From assembly GCA_001898385.1 (NCBI GenBank), contig MKTT01000085.1, positions 47,531 through 111,530 of the forward strand: 64,000 nt of DNA, written 5' to 3'. This stretch comes from Planctomycetales bacterium 71-10. GTDB lineage: Bacteria > Planctomycetota > Planctomycetia > Isosphaerales > Isosphaeraceae. The notes below the pieces were generated by a model that had not been told where the DNA came from, did no database searches, and saw only the letters and a list, made by a program, of their open reading frames with translations. Below, piece by piece: positions 45,001 through 53,605 of this stretch. Numbering within the stretch: the first letter of the stretch is position 1; the number at the start of each line of letters is the position of its first letter. Position numbers and translations under genes: made by a program.

Positions 45001-47190
45001 CGCCCCCTGGGCGATCCAGGAGCGGACGACCTCGTAGTAGGCGTCGCCGGGCTTCATGAGCACGCCGCCGGCGTGGGGGACGACGCCCGTCGGCTTGTCG
45101 AGCATCAGGCTGTCCTCGGGCGAGGCCAGGTTGACGCGACGGCCGGCGTTGTCGTCGGTGAAGGCGGTGACGTCGAACAGCGGGTCGTAGCCCCGCAGCG
45201 AGAGCTTGAATCCGTTCTTCCCCTGGGCCGAGCCGTGGCACGTCCCCTGGTTGCAGCCCAGCCGCGAGAGGACCGGGTTGACGTCGCGGACGAAGTCGGG
45301 GCGCATGGCCGCGGCCAGGCCCTCGACCTTCACGGCGACCTCGGCGGTCTGGCCGCCCAGGCTGAGGATCACCCTGGCGACGCCGTCGGCCTTCGGCTTC
45401 AGGAGGCCGGAGCGCGTGACCTCGACGGCGTCCCCCTCGACCTTGAACTCGACCGCGCGGGTGGCGTCGACGGCGTCGCCGGAGGCGAGCTTCGCGGTGG
45501 CGACGACCTGGGCGTAGGCGGCGGGCGAGGCGAGGACGGCGACCCTGGGCTCGACGTCCAGGGCCGTCACGGCGGACGCGGGGGCGGGCTCGGCGGCCGT
45601 CGGCTCCTCGGGGAGCGCCAGCGCCGCGGGCGCGCCGGCCGCGGCGAGGTTCCCCTCGGCGGAGCCGGCGATCGGGACCGGGACGAACTCCTTGGCGAGC
45701 GAGCCGGTCTCGGGGTCGATCAGGCGGACGAGGCCGTCGGAGCCGGCGAAGGCCAGCGCCTTGCGGTCGGGGCGGAAGTCGACCGCGTACAGGCCGCCGG
45801 TCGGGACCTTGAACCGCGAGACCTCGCGCACGCCCTCCTTGTGGTAGGCGTCGACGGCCGCGTTCTCCTCGGCCGATCGCGAGGTGGCCACCTTGGCCTG
45901 GATGGCCTTGATCGCGTCCGGGTAGGCGTCGCTGAACTCATAAGAGTAGACCGCGACCTCGCCGGTCGAGCCGTCGAGGCTGGAGGCGGCGGCGATCCGC
46001 AGGCCGTCCGGGCTGACGGCCACGCCCATCACGCGGCCGGGGAGCGGCGGCAGGGAGCGCATCAGGTTCGAATCGTCGCCGATCACGCGCACGGTCTGGC
46101 GGAAGATGCGGTAGACCTTCGGGGCGCCGTCCGAGCCGCCGACGACGATCTCGTCGCGCTTCGGGTGCCGGGCGAGGGCCGCCAGGCCCCCCTTGAGGGC
46201 ACCGGGCGTGATGGAGGTCACGTTGTCGACGAACCGCTGCTCGGCGATCTCGGTCAGCTTGGCCGTCATGTCGCGGCCCACGGAGACCAGGTGCGAGCCG
46301 TCGGCCGAGAAGACGGTGTCCAGCGCCCAGTCGCTGTGCGAGCCCATGAACAGCACCTGGGCCCCGGTCTTGGCGTCGATGGCGCGGGCCGAGTTGTCGG
46401 TGCAGCCGAAGGCGATCTTCGTCCCGTCGGGCGACCAGCTCGCGCCGAAGACGACGTCGAAGGCGACCGAGGCGGAGAGCGTCAGCTTGCGGGAGGCGAC
46501 GTCCCAGACCTGGACCTCGCCGCGGCGGCCGGGGTCGCCGCCGGTGGCCGCGAGCTTCGAGCCGTCGGGCGAGAACGCCAGCGAGTCGACGCGCTCGGAC
46601 AGGCCGACGAGGCGGGCGACCAGCTCGGAGCCGTCGGCCTTCCACAGCAGGATCTCGTGGAAGCCGGCGACGGCCAGCAGCGAGCCGTCCGGCGAGAACG
46701 CCAGCGACGGGACGACGGGGGGGCGGGTGTACTCGGGGGGGTGCTCGGCGTCGATCTTCGACCCCGCGCCGGCGGGGGTGTCGTCGACGGCGCCCTGGGC
46801 GATCCAGGTCTTGATGGTCTCGACGTCGGCCTCGCCGAGCGGCGGGGCGTTGCGGGGCATCTCGGCCTTGCCGTCGTGCGCCGTGACCAGGGTCAGCAGG
46901 GCGCTCTCGTCGGGCTTGCCCGCGACGACGGCCTCGCCCTCGGCCTCGCCGCCCTTCAGCAGGCGGTCGAACGAGGTCATGACGTAGCCGCCGCCCGCCT
47001 TGGCCGGCTGGTGGCAGCCCTGGCAGTGGGCCTGGAAGATCGGCCGGACCTGCTTGTCGTAGCTGACCTTCGCCGGGGCCGCGGGCTCCTCGGCCGACGC
47101 CCGCCCGCAAAGCAGGGCGACCGCTGCCAGCGCACCCATCCCCATCCGGGCCGAGATCGGCCGGTCCTCAAACTTCGTCGCACGACCCAT
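42064..47190 (-). CDS. Giant PSCyt1 / WD40 / Big-2 / DUF1549 / DUF1553 protein
   Basis: 1708 aa, secreted (ALAAVALLCGRASA). In order: cytochrome-c-type PSCyt1 with CQGCH (C56-H60); WD40/beta-propeller repeats of about 165-490 (SLAFSPDGSLLAVAG, SLAFSPDGSKLAATG, VFSADGSHLVSVG); a Big-2-like Ig domain (SGDAVDATRAVEFKVEGDAVEVT, about 570-640); a second Cys-His site CNQGTCHGS (about 646); another Big-2-like stretch (PGATQQLRVVATFPDGAARDVT); DUF1549 (about 857-1050, RRASLDLVGLPPTAEEV) holding CNKCHDHPF (about 993); and DUF1553 (about 1080-1700, NPYFARGYVNRLWGYLFG) interrupted by an Ala/Glu-rich coiled segment (about 1330-1410). Such proteins are probably haem-bearing periplasmic electron carriers or catabolic enzymes; no substrate has been shown. 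Confidence 0.88.
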   Translation of the reverse strand: MGRATKFEDRPISARMGMGALAAVALLCGRASAEEPAAPAKVSYDKQVRPIFQAHCQGCHQPAKAGGGYVMTSFDRLLKGGEAEGEAVVAGKPDESALLTLVTAHDGKAEMPRNAPPLGEADVETIKTWIAQGAVDDTPAGAGSKIDAEHPPEYTRPPVVPSLAFSPDGSLLAVAGFHEILLWKADGSELVARLVGLSERVDSLAFSPDGSKLAATGGDPGRRGEVQVWDVASRKLTLSASVAFDVVFGASWSPDGTKIAFGCTDNSARAIDAKTGAQVLFMGSHSDWALDTVFSADGSHLVSVGRDMTAKLTEIAEQRFVDNVTSITPGALKGGLAALARHPKRDEIVVGGSDGAPKVYRIFRQTVRVIGDDSNLMRSLPPLPGRVMGVAVSPDGLRIAAASSLDGSTGEVAVYSYEFSDAYPDAIKAIQAKVATSRSAEENAAVDAYHKEGVREVSRFKVPTGGLYAVDFRPDRKALAFAGSDGLVRLIDPETGSLAKEFVPVPIAGSAEGNLAAAGAPAALALPEEPTAAEPAPASAVTALDVEPRVAVLASPAAYAQVVATAKLASGDAVDATRAVEFKVEGDAVEVTRSGLLKPKADGVARVILSLGGQTAEVAVKVEGLAAAMRPDFVRDVNPVLSRLGCNQGTCHGSAQGKNGFKLSLRGYDPLFDVTAFTDDNAGRRVNLASPEDSLMLDKPTGVVPHAGGVLMKPGDAYYEVVRSWIAQGAKLDRESAKATKIEVFPQNPIVQLPGATQQLRVVATFPDGAARDVTREAFLESGDTEVATARPRGLVAAVRRGEAPILVRYEGCYASTTLTVMGDRTGFAWATPPGYGPIDDLVAAKWERLKIQPSGLCSDAEFLRRASLDLVGLPPTAEEVRAFLADPAESRAKREALVDRLIGSPAFVDYWTNKWADLLQVNRKFLGVEGAAAFRDWIRAQVSDDVPYDEFARKIITAAGSNKDNPAASYYKILRDPEATMENTTQLFLGVRFNCNKCHDHPFERWTQDQYYQTAAFFAQVDLKADPASGGKTIGGSAVETPTPLFEVVSDASTAEVIHDRTKQPTAPKFPFECSHGEAAGATRRAELASWLTSADNPYFARGYVNRLWGYLFGVGLVEPLDDVRAGNPPTNPELLDHLTAEFVKGGFRMRPILRQIVRSRTYQLSVETNKFNADDKTNYSHAIARRLPAEVLYDAVNLATGSISRIPGVPPGTRAAALPDSGVELPSGFLSAFGRPVRESACECERSSGLQLGPVMALVSGPTLADALADPENALTKLSGEQQDDAKLVEDLYLRILNRPAKPEEVVAARAAFQEVDDDHKALADELGRKEVQFAMDRPRLERERLAALAAAEAELSAFDAAQAPILAQKEKERAEKAAAVEADAKAYETQLAARVAEWEKANAGSIVDPWVAIDPKAMASSSGATLEKQPDGSVVASGPNKNTEITLTAETDLEGIAAVRIEVLTDPKLPQTGPGRATDGNFVLSEFQVSAAPKATPDQAKAVGLHAALADFSQGEFDVAKAVDGNLDDQRGWAVSPRTGLLHWATFQTKEPVGGPGGTVLTFKLHHRFNDMWTLGRFRISVARRADIGLGLPEPLRAIVATAAEVRTPAQAEALMNYHRRMDQGWLDRQAALAAARAPLPADPARAALVAKVEAAKKPAGPPAALVQLRRDLDMSVQQAASRRLTAAQDVAWALINSPEFLFNH

Positions 47191-47406
47191 CAGAGGATGC
47201 TCCCCGGTGCCGGGTTTCGATCAGAGGCATCCCGCAAATGTTAAACGGGAAGGCGTGTCGGACGCAAGGTGAGTGCGAGCGGAGCCGCCGTCGCGGTCGC
47301 CGCGAAGGGATGCCGATTGGGAAAGGCGGCGCGGGGGGGACCGGGAGCCGACCCGACGCCGGCTTCGACGGCGGGATCGCCATTCATGCACCCACAAGCA
47401 AGCCCG

Positions 47407-48090
47407 TCACCCCTTCGGCGCGGCCGGGATCGGCTCGGTCGGTCCGCCCGGCAGGGGGGGGCCGAGATCGATCGCGGGGTCCTTGCCCTCGCGCGCCTCC
47501 TGGACCCAGCGGCGGAACTGGCCGTCCTTCAGGTAGCGGTCGAAGTCCTTGCCGGGGCAGGTCGTCTGGCCGGACGCCGCGTCCTTGTGGCCCCGGATCA
47601 GCGACGGGTCGATGCCGTAGCGGTCGCAGAGCCAGGCGGTGAGCTTGACGCACGAGGCGACCTGCCGCGGGTCGGGGCGCTGGGCCCCGAAGTCGCCCAT
47701 CATCTCGACCCCGATGTTCCCCGAGAGCGGGTACTTCGTGTTGGACTCGGGCTCGTAGTCCAGCGGGCGGCCCTCGTAGATCCGTCCGTCGGGGGCGATG
47801 AGGAAATGGTAGGGGAGGTCGGGCCAACTCTTGTCCCGCTGGCCCCAGGACTGCATGTTCCGCACGAACACGTCCGGCGTGACCTTGGCGGCCCAGATCA
47901 CGCCCGCGTGGTGGATCGTCACGAACTTCGGCGTGTGCTTGCGCGAATCAGGGATCGGCCGCGGCTTCGATCCCCAGTCGGACGCCGAGACGACCTCCGG
48001 CCGGGGCGCGGGCGACGGCTTCGGCCCCGGTTCATCGCCCGCCAGGGCCGCCCCGGCGAGGGAGACGGCGACGATCATGGACAGCTTCAT
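47407..48090 (-). CDS. N-acetylmuramoyl-L-alanine amidase, secreted (Amidase_2/PGRP fold)
   Basis: 227 aa with a signal peptide (MKLSMIVAVSLAGAALAG). The amidase domain has Zn ligands in FVTIHHAGV (about residues 60-61), RGHKDA and the TTCPGKDF cysteine block, with LPYHFLIAPDGRIYEGRPL and GNIGVEMMGDF in between. This is the PGRP/AmpD-type zinc fold that cleaves the muramic acid-L-Ala bond in peptidoglycan. In planctomycetes it may serve wall turnover or prey degradation. The ATG at 48090 is used because it opens the signal peptide; the longer frame upstream runs through repeat sequence. Confidence 0.88.
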   Translation of the reverse strand: MKLSMIVAVSLAGAALAGDEPGPKPSPAPRPEVVSASDWGSKPRPIPDSRKHTPKFVTIHHAGVIWAAKVTPDVFVRNMQSWGQRDKSWPDLPYHFLIAPDGRIYEGRPLDYEPESNTKYPLSGNIGVEMMGDFGAQRPDPRQVASCVKLTAWLCDRYGIDPSLIRGHKDAASGQTTCPGKDFDRYLKDGQFRRWVQEAREGKDPAIDLGPPLPGGPTEPIPAAPKG

Positions 48091-48269
48091 GGGACCGCAG
48101 CCTCCCGGGAACTGGCCGAATGATCGACGACCGGCGGCCGTCGACCTCATGGAGGCCATCCTACCGGGCGATCCCTCCGCGATTCCACACCATGCAGGCC
48201 GCCGAATCGAGCGGCGCCGGCCGATGATTCCGAGCGGCGGACGGGCCAATCGAGCCCGGAGGCTTGCGC

Positions 48270-48427
48270 AAGCATCCTTCTCCCCTTGAGGGGGAAGGTG
48301 GCCGAAGGCCGGATGAGGGGTCGACCGCCGTCGCATCCCCGGGCCGGCCCTCCCCGTGGGCCGGGTCGCGACCCAGCCCGGATGAGGCGTCGCGTATCCC
48401 GGGCTGGGTCTCGACCCGGCCTACGGG
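48270..48427 (+). repeat. Composite repeat element, copy 1
   Basis: About 158 bp made of a palindromic module (CCTTCTCCCCTTGAGGGGGA through GGATGAGGGG, 48274-48327), a linker (CGCCGTCGCATCCCCGGG), and two near-palindromic arms of the type GGCCGGGTCGCGACCCAGCC (around 48359-48380) and GGGCTGGGTCTCGACCCGGCC (around 48400-48421). Position for position it matches the reverse complement of 53361-53518. Confidence 0.8.
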
Positions 48428-48452
48428 GATTGGAAGCCCACGGCCGCCGGTC

Positions 48453-48558
48453 GCGCCCCCCTCATCCGCCCCTCCGGGGCGCCTTCTCCCACGAGGGGAG
48501 AAGGGGGGATTCCTGCTCGCACTCCCATGTTTTCGGCGGAGTCCCTTGAGGGAGAAGG
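48453..48558. repeat. Double palindromic module, near-identical to 4121-4226
   Basis: CCCCTCATCCGCCCCTCCGG, CACGAGGGGAGAAGG, then a conserved spacer (GGATTCCTGCTC, ATGTTTTCG) and a half-module ending GGGAGAAGG. It lies just after the 3' end of the DUF1559 gene and about 44 kb from its twin at 4121-4226. The rest of the 48091-48601 gap holds no gene. Confidence 0.8.
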
Positions 48559-48601
48559 CCGCTCGTTCGGCGGCCCGGGGTCGCCCCGACCGTTCGACGC
48601 C

Positions 48602-49621
48602 TTAGAGCGAGTCGGCGGAGATGATCTCGCCGCCGCCGATCGAGCCGGCGGCACGCCAGACGGGGAGGCTGATCGAGTCCTTCATGAACTGGACGTGGCC
48701 GTCGGCGAACAGGGTGTTCACGCCGCCGGGGTGCCGGCTGCGGGAGCCGAAGATGTGGTACTTGGCGTACGCCTGGAGCGTGCAGGGCGGGTTGTTGTTG
48801 ATGCCCGGCTGGCAGTAGGGCGCGGTCTTCGTCCAGGAGACGTCGGGCAGGCGGCTGTTCGGGGCCAGGTAGGTCTGGAACGCCGCGCCGTAGCTCCAGT
48901 GGACGAACCCGCGGAGGTCGGACCCGGTCGCGGAGCCGCTGGTCTCGCCCTTGATGACCTCGGAGACCAGGATGGTGTTGCTGGTGCCGTCGGTGATCTC
49001 GGCGAGGCCGACGGTGCCGTACTGCGAGACCGTGTAGCCGTCGGGCCCGCCGTTGATCGGGTTCGTGGGCCACATGTCGGAGAACGGGGCCTTGAGGAAC
49101 GGCACGCCCGTCGCGTCCTCCGGGTAGCTCGCGATCTGGTAGAAGGTCGTGTTGCCGAAGTTGGCGGCGTAGTTGTACGCCGGGATGTTGCCGAGCGGCT
49201 TGGTGGCCTTGTCGCTGGGGCAGAGGTAGACGCTGTACAGGGCCTGCGTGATCGTCGTGTTGGCGGCGCCGCCATAACGGAGGTCGTTGGAATTCGACCC
49301 GCCCGCCTTGCCGGCGGCGGAGTTGTCGCCGTTGAAGTTCCAGCCGTTGAACGCGGAGGTCTGCTCCATGGCCGGCAGGATGAAGACGACCCACGTCCCC
49401 CAGCAGCAGCCCTTCATGCCGGCGGGGAGGCTGCCGTAGGAGCTTTCGTAGTTCGCCATCCCCAGGCCGATCTGCTTGAGGTTGTTCGTGCATTGCATGC
49501 GCCGGGCCGCCTCGCGGGCGGACTGCACGGCGGGGAGCAGCAGCGCGATCAGGACGGCGATGATCGCGATCACCACCAGGAGTTCGATGAGGGTGAACCC
49601 TCGACGGGGAGGCTTGGGCAT
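48602..49621 (-). CDS. DUF1559 prepilin-like (type IV pseudopilin) protein
   Basis: 339 aa. The prepilin cleavage/methylation signal [34 protein letters not shown] (residues 8-41; Gly before Phe, Glu5) is followed by the DUF1559 body ([32 protein letters not shown]) and the terminal H-x-DG-type motif ([17 protein letters not shown]). These proteins are expanded in planctomycetes and are secreted and assembled or anchored through the N-terminal helix. The exact role is unknown. It follows a small lipoprotein gene on the same strand, a standard pairing. Confidence 0.93.
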   Translation of the reverse strand: MPKPPRRGFTLIELLVVIAIIAVLIALLLPAVQSAREAARRMQCTNNLKQIGLGMANYESSYGSLPAGMKGCCWGTWVVFILPAMEQTSAFNGWNFNGDNSAAGKAGGSNSNDLRYGGAANTTITQALYSVYLCPSDKATKPLGNIPAYNYAANFGNTTFYQIASYPEDATGVPFLKAPFSDMWPTNPINGGPDGYTVSQYGTVGLAEITDGTSNTILVSEVIKGETSGSATGSDLRGFVHWSYGAAFQTYLAPNSRLPDVSWTKTAPYCQPGINNNPPCTLQAYAKYHIFGSRSRHPGGVNTLFADGHVQFMKDSISLPVWRAAGSIGGGEIISADSL

Positions 49622-49675
49622 CGGAGATCCTGCGTGTTGAGGGGGGGGATCCGGGGCGGGGACCTTCAGAGAGGC

Positions 49676-50158
49676 TCAGCGACCGCGCGGCTTCCTGCGC
49701 ATGGCCGTCGTCTTCAGGTTGAAGTCGAAGGTGTTGGGGCCGCCCGCGGCGACGTCGGCCTTGAGGGGGGCCGAGGGGATGTACGTCACGGACGGGCCGT
49801 CGATCGCATCGGGGGGAGGGTCGCCGGGGAGGGCCGGCGGATCGGCCGGGGCGGCCCCGCCTTCCTCGACGTCCGGGGCGATGGCGACGTCATAGGCGCC
49901 GGGGGCCGGGCCGTCGGCCGCGGGGATCGCGTAGGATCCGGCGGCGATCTCGCCCCAGGCGGCCCCGCGCGAGTCTCCGCCCGTCGGGATGAACTGGATG
50001 GACCCCCGCCCCAGGGGCTTGCCGTCGAGCGTCACCTTGCCGGTCACCGACGCCCGCTCCAGGCCGTCCCCGCCGCCGCAGCCGCTCGCCAGGATCGCGA
50101 AGGCCGCCCAGGCGGCGCCTCGTCGCGAAGCGGGCCTCAAGAATCTCACGATCCGCAT
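49676..50158 (-). CDS. Lipoprotein with carboxypeptidase-regulatory-like domain
   Basis: 160 aa. Lipobox LASGCGGG with Cys at about residue 27, then a beta-sandwich of the transthyretin/carboxypeptidase-regulatory type: ASVTGKVTLDGKPLGRGSIQFIPTGGDSRGAAWGEIAAGSYAIPA, APGAYDVAI. A typical partner of DUF1559 genes in planctomycetes. Middle part is Pro-rich, and the end is basic (MRRKPRGR). It lies 54 bp upstream of the DUF1559 gene, probably one operon. Confidence 0.88.
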   Translation of the reverse strand: MRIVRFLRPASRRGAAWAAFAILASGCGGGDGLERASVTGKVTLDGKPLGRGSIQFIPTGGDSRGAAWGEIAAGSYAIPAADGPAPGAYDVAIAPDVEEGGAAPADPPALPGDPPPDAIDGPSVTYIPSAPLKADVAAGGPNTFDFNLKTTAMRRKPRGR

Positions 50159-50457
50159 CCCCCGAGGCCATGGGCCTGCCGCTTGGTCGACGTCTCCAGG
50201 TCGCCCAGGATAGCCGCGGCGTATGAAGATCGCGGGAAGGATTCGATGAGGTATTTCGGAAGTCTCGCCGACGGCCGGAAGGGGGCCGGCGCCGCCGGGT
50301 TTCGAAACGCGGACGCGGCCCCGGGTTGCCGATCAGGCCGCCCGAGACCGCGTCATGACGTCAGGAGGGCTTGGAAATCGGGATGATCCCGAAGCGCGGG
50401 ATTCCTTGGGGTCTCCTCAAGGTGTGGGAGGGCGCGGCGTGCGCCTCCCGCGATGCC
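50159..50457. other. Gene-free interval
   Basis: No convincing gene. A TATCCT element on the minus strand near 50208-50213 may be the -10 of the lipoprotein gene, but no -35 is clear. A 46-codon frame at 50246-50386 has a fair binding site but unconvincing composition. Confidence 0.35.
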
Positions 50458-50610
50458 TCAAGCCTTCTGACCGAACAGGACGGTGCGCAGTCGGATGCTC
50501 CCGGCCGAGTCGGCGTCGAACATGCCTTCCTGGAACCAGCGCGTCCAGCCCCGCGTCCTGCGCGTTTCCCGACGGACCCCGTAAATCTTGCGACGCTTCT
50601 TCGGGCTCAT
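50458..50610 (-). CDS. Small basic protein (50 aa)
   Basis: Basic N-terminus (SPKKRRKIYGVRRETRRTRG) and a C-terminus RTVLFGQKA. It is preceded by a near-perfect binding site, GGAGG, 7 bases before the ATG at 50610. The high Lys/Arg content suggests nucleic-acid or ribosome binding, but no family was recognised. Only the start context and composition support it; comparative data would decide. Confidence 0.45.
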   Translation of the reverse strand: MSPKKRRKIYGVRRETRRTRGWTRWFQEGMFDADSAGSIRLRTVLFGQKA

Positions 50611-50920
50611 GGGTCGCCTCCGAAGGGGGTTCAGATTGTCGAAGACAGGGACGATTGACCGCTATCGCAAGCCGCGCGCCAGTCATGAATCGGACGCGAA
50701 GAAATGGCGAAAGGTTCGCGTCGCCCCGTACATGATCTAGCATACGGGCCGGGTATTCGTCGAGATTTCCTCGGGTTTTGCGACCTCATGATGCCCGGAT
50801 GCGACGCCTCGGTGGCCGATGGCCGCGCGACGCCCCGCCTGCTACGCTCGGAACTTTGGCGTTTCTGCATCCGAGGTGTGCAAAATTCGTCCAGCCTGGG
50901 GACGGCGGGGGCATCTTCTC
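50611..50920. other. Intergenic control region before the GH95-like gene
   Basis: No gene seen. The interval between the small basic gene and the fucosidase is divergent and should carry both promoters. TATGCT on the minus strand and TACGCT after TGC on the plus strand (near 50840) are possible -10 elements, neither with a good -35. Confidence 0.3.
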
Positions 50921-53320
50921 ATGAAGGCGACGGCGTGGCTCCGGTCGATCGCGACGCTGTGCATCCTCGGGGCGACGCATGCGGGCTCGCTCGCGGCGGC
51001 CCCCGACGCCGCGCCTCGGCTCTGGTACGACCGGCCGGCGAAGGAATGGCTCGAAGCCCTGCCGCTGGGCGACGGCGGCCTCGGGGCGATGGTGTACGGC
51101 GGCCTGCCCGACGAGCGCATCCAGCTCAACGACGCGACGCTCTGGTCCGGCGGCCCGAAGGACGGCGACAACCCCGGTGCCCTGCGAACCCTCCCCGAGA
51201 TCCGCCGGCTGATCGCCGAGGAGAAGTACGCCGAGGCCCACGAACTCGCGAAGACGATGATGGGCCCGTACACGCAGAACTACCTGCCGATGGGCGACCT
51301 ATCGCTGACGTTCCCCGGCGGCGAACCGCGCGACTACCGCCGCGCGCTCGACCTCGACTCGGCCGTCGCGACCACGACCTACTCCGTCGGCGACGTCGCC
51401 TACACGCGCGAGGCGTTCGTCTCGCACCCCGACCGCGTCCTGGTCGTCCGGCTGACCGTGAGCCGCCCGGGCGCCCTGACGTTCGACGCCAGGCTCGGGA
51501 GCAAGCTCCCGTTCGCGGTCGCGCCCGACGGCGACGCCCTGGTCCTCCGCGGCCGGGCCCCGGCGCACTCGGATCCCGTCTACTACGAGCGGCCGAACCC
51601 CGTGGTCTACTCCGACGCCGAGGGGATGACGTTCCAGGTCCGCCTGAAGGTCGTCGCCGACGGCGCGACCTCGGTCGCCGGCGCGATCAAGGTCGAGGGC
51701 GCGACCACGGCCACGCTGATCCTCTCGGCCGCGACGAGCTTCAACGGCTTCGACAAATCGCCCGCGAAGCAGGGCGTCGACCCGGGGCCGATCGCCGCGG
51801 GACGGATCGCGAAGGCCGCGGCGAAATCCTACGACGATCTCTTGCGCGATCACGTCAACGACCATCGACGCCTCTTCCGCCGGGTCGTGGTCGACCTGGG
51901 CCCGGCCGCCGCGGGGGCGGCCGACGTGCCGACGGACGAGCGGGTGCGGCGCTTCGGCGCGGCGGATCCGGGGCTGGTCGCGCTCCACTTCCAGTACGGC
52001 CGCTACCTGCTGATCTCGTCCGCCCGCCCGGGTGGCCAGGCGCCGAACCTCCAGGGGATCTGGAACGACGAGGTCCGCGCCCCGTGGAGCAGCAACTACA
52101 CGGTCAACATCAACGCCGAGATGAACCATTGGCCGGCCGAGACGACGGCCCTGCCCGAGTGCCACCGGCCGCTGTTCGCCATGATCCGCGAGCTGGCCGT
52201 CAACGGCGCGAAGACCGCGCGGACGAACTACGGCTGCGGCGGCTGGGTCTCGCACCACAACGTCGACCTGTGGCGGCAGTCGGCCCCCGTCGGCGACTTC
52301 GGCCACGGCGACGCGAGCTGGGCTCTCTGGCCCATGTCCGGCCCCTGGCTCTGCCGGCACCTCTGGGACCGCTACGCCTTCGGCGGCGACCGGGAATTCC
52401 TCCGCAAGGAGGCGTATCCCCTGATGAAAGGCGCGGCCGAGTTCTGCCTGGACTTCCTGACGGAAGACGCGGACGGGAGGCTCGTCACCTCGCCGTCGAC
52501 GTCGCCGGAGAACGTCTTCATCGGCCCCGACGGCAAGCGCTCGGCCGTGAGCGCGGCGAGCACGATGGACCTGATGCTGATCCACGACCTGTTCACGCAC
52601 TGCATCGCCGCGACCAGGATCCTGGACGTCGACCCCGAGTTCCGCGGCCGGCTCGAAGCCGCGCTCGCGAAGCTGAAGCCGCTCCAAATCGGGCCCGACG
52701 GCCGGCTGCAAGAATGGTCGAAACCATTCGCCGAGACCGAGCCGTACCACCGCCACCTGTCGCACCTGTGGGGCCTGTACCCCGGCGATCAGATCACCCC
52801 CGCGACGCCCGAGCTGTTCGAGGCCGCGCGGAAGTCGCTGGTTGCGCGGAGCGACGAGGGGACGGGGTGGTCGACCGGCTGGAAGGTCGCGCTCTGGGCC
52901 CGCCTGGGCGACGGCGACCACGCCTTCCGGCTGATCGGGCGGACGCTGCGGCTGGGCCCCGGCGGCGTGTACGCGAACCTGTTCGGCAGCCACCCGCCGT
53001 TCCAGATGGACGGCAACTTCGCCTTCCCGGCGGGCGTGGCGGAGATGCTGTTGCAGAGCCACGGATCCGACGGCGACGTCCACCTGCTCCCCGCCCTCCC
53101 CTCCGCCTGGCCGACCGGTTCGGTCGCCGGCCTGCGGGCCCGGGGCGGCTTCGAGGTGGATATCGCGTGGAAGGACGGCCGGCTGGCCTCGGCGCGGATC
53201 CGCTCGCACCTCGGCCGCCGGGCGACCGTGCGGTACGCCGGGAAGTCGGTCGCGATCCAGCCCAGGCCGGGCGAGGCCGTGGCGATCGACGCGGAGATGC
53301 AGGCCGGGCCGGCCCTGTAG
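50921..53320 (+). CDS. Secreted GH95-like alpha-L-fucosidase
   Basis: 799 aa, typical of the family. Signal peptide ([22 protein letters not shown]). An N-terminal beta-sandwich contains the GH95 signature [49 protein letters not shown]. The catalytic (alpha/alpha)6 barrel has [29 protein letters not shown] (substrate-binding Asn/Glu), HHNVDLWRQ, and [22 protein letters not shown] and [19 protein letters not shown]. The C-terminal sandwich is short. GH95 enzymes remove alpha-1,2-L-fucose (or galactose) from fucosylated glycans such as algal or host polysaccharides. Extracellular or periplasmic. Confidence 0.9.
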   Translation: MKATAWLRSIATLCILGATHAGSLAAAPDAAPRLWYDRPAKEWLEALPLGDGGLGAMVYGGLPDERIQLNDATLWSGGPKDGDNPGALRTLPEIRRLIAEEKYAEAHELAKTMMGPYTQNYLPMGDLSLTFPGGEPRDYRRALDLDSAVATTTYSVGDVAYTREAFVSHPDRVLVVRLTVSRPGALTFDARLGSKLPFAVAPDGDALVLRGRAPAHSDPVYYERPNPVVYSDAEGMTFQVRLKVVADGATSVAGAIKVEGATTATLILSAATSFNGFDKSPAKQGVDPGPIAAGRIAKAAAKSYDDLLRDHVNDHRRLFRRVVVDLGPAAAGAADVPTDERVRRFGAADPGLVALHFQYGRYLLISSARPGGQAPNLQGIWNDEVRAPWSSNYTVNINAEMNHWPAETTALPECHRPLFAMIRELAVNGAKTARTNYGCGGWVSHHNVDLWRQSAPVGDFGHGDASWALWPMSGPWLCRHLWDRYAFGGDREFLRKEAYPLMKGAAEFCLDFLTEDADGRLVTSPSTSPENVFIGPDGKRSAVSAASTMDLMLIHDLFTHCIAATRILDVDPEFRGRLEAALAKLKPLQIGPDGRLQEWSKPFAETEPYHRHLSHLWGLYPGDQITPATPELFEAARKSLVARSDEGTGWSTGWKVALWARLGDGDHAFRLIGRTLRLGPGGVYANLFGSHPPFQMDGNFAFPAGVAEMLLQSHGSDGDVHLLPALPSAWPTGSVAGLRARGGFEVDIAWKDGRLASARIRSHLGRRATVRYAGKSVAIQPRPGEAVAIDAEMQAGPAL

Positions 53321-53327
53321 CCCCCCC

Positions 53328-53358
53328 CTACTCCGGCTCGCCTTCCAGGCGGGTCCAG
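53328..53358. repeat. 31-bp direct repeat, copy 1 (displaced 3' end of the 53874 gene)
   Basis: Exactly identical to 53575-53605. Read on the minus strand it codes for WTRLEGEPE and a stop, the last residues of the 53575-53874 protein, but here separated from that gene by a 216-bp insert. Confidence 0.9.
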
Positions 53359-53360
53359 CC

Positions 53361-53518
53361 TCGTAGGCTGGGTCGAGACCCAGCCCGTGATACGCCCGGC
53401 CTTCTCCGGGCTGGGTCGAGACCCAGCCTACGGGGAGGGCCGGGCCGGGGATGCGACGGCGGTCGCCCCCTCATCCGGCCTTCGGCCACCTTCTCCCACG
53501 CGGGGAGAAGGATGCTTG
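53361..53518 (-). repeat. Composite repeat element, copy 2 (inverse of 48270-48427)
   Basis: Two palindromic arms, each based on GGCTGGGTCGAGACCCAGCC (53367-53386 and 53409-53428), are separated by 22 bp and flanked by GTAG/CTAC. A GGCCGGGCC-type linker and the module CCCCCTCATCCGGCC to GGGGAGAAGG (53465-53511) follow. On the minus strand it aligns with 48270-48427 throughout its length, including the shared AAGCATCC end. Confidence 0.85.
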
Positions 53519-53574
53519 TCATGAGCTGGCTCGGGTGCATCGACACGATGCCATGAGGCATCCCTGGAGCCACT

Positions 53575-53605
53575 CTACTCCGGCTCGCCTTCCAGGCGGG
53601 TCCAG
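53575..53605. repeat. 31-bp direct repeat, copy 2 (authentic 3' end of the 53874 gene)
   Basis: Identical to 53328-53358. It is the true C-terminal coding end of the gene, starting with its stop codon (TAG read on the minus strand at 53577-53575). Confidence 0.9.

Noticed and set aside
41611..47244. Open frame of about 1877 codons antisense to the giant DUF1553 protein
   Set aside because: It mirrors the third-codon GC bias of the true gene and the adjacent HEPN pair. It has no domains, and the other strand carries clear families. Similar mirror frames over other genes were dropped for the same reason.
50246..50386. 46-codon frame with a fair binding site
   Set aside because: The product is Arg/Gly-rich and unlike any known family, and its codon bias is weaker than that of neighbours. 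Conservation data would be needed.
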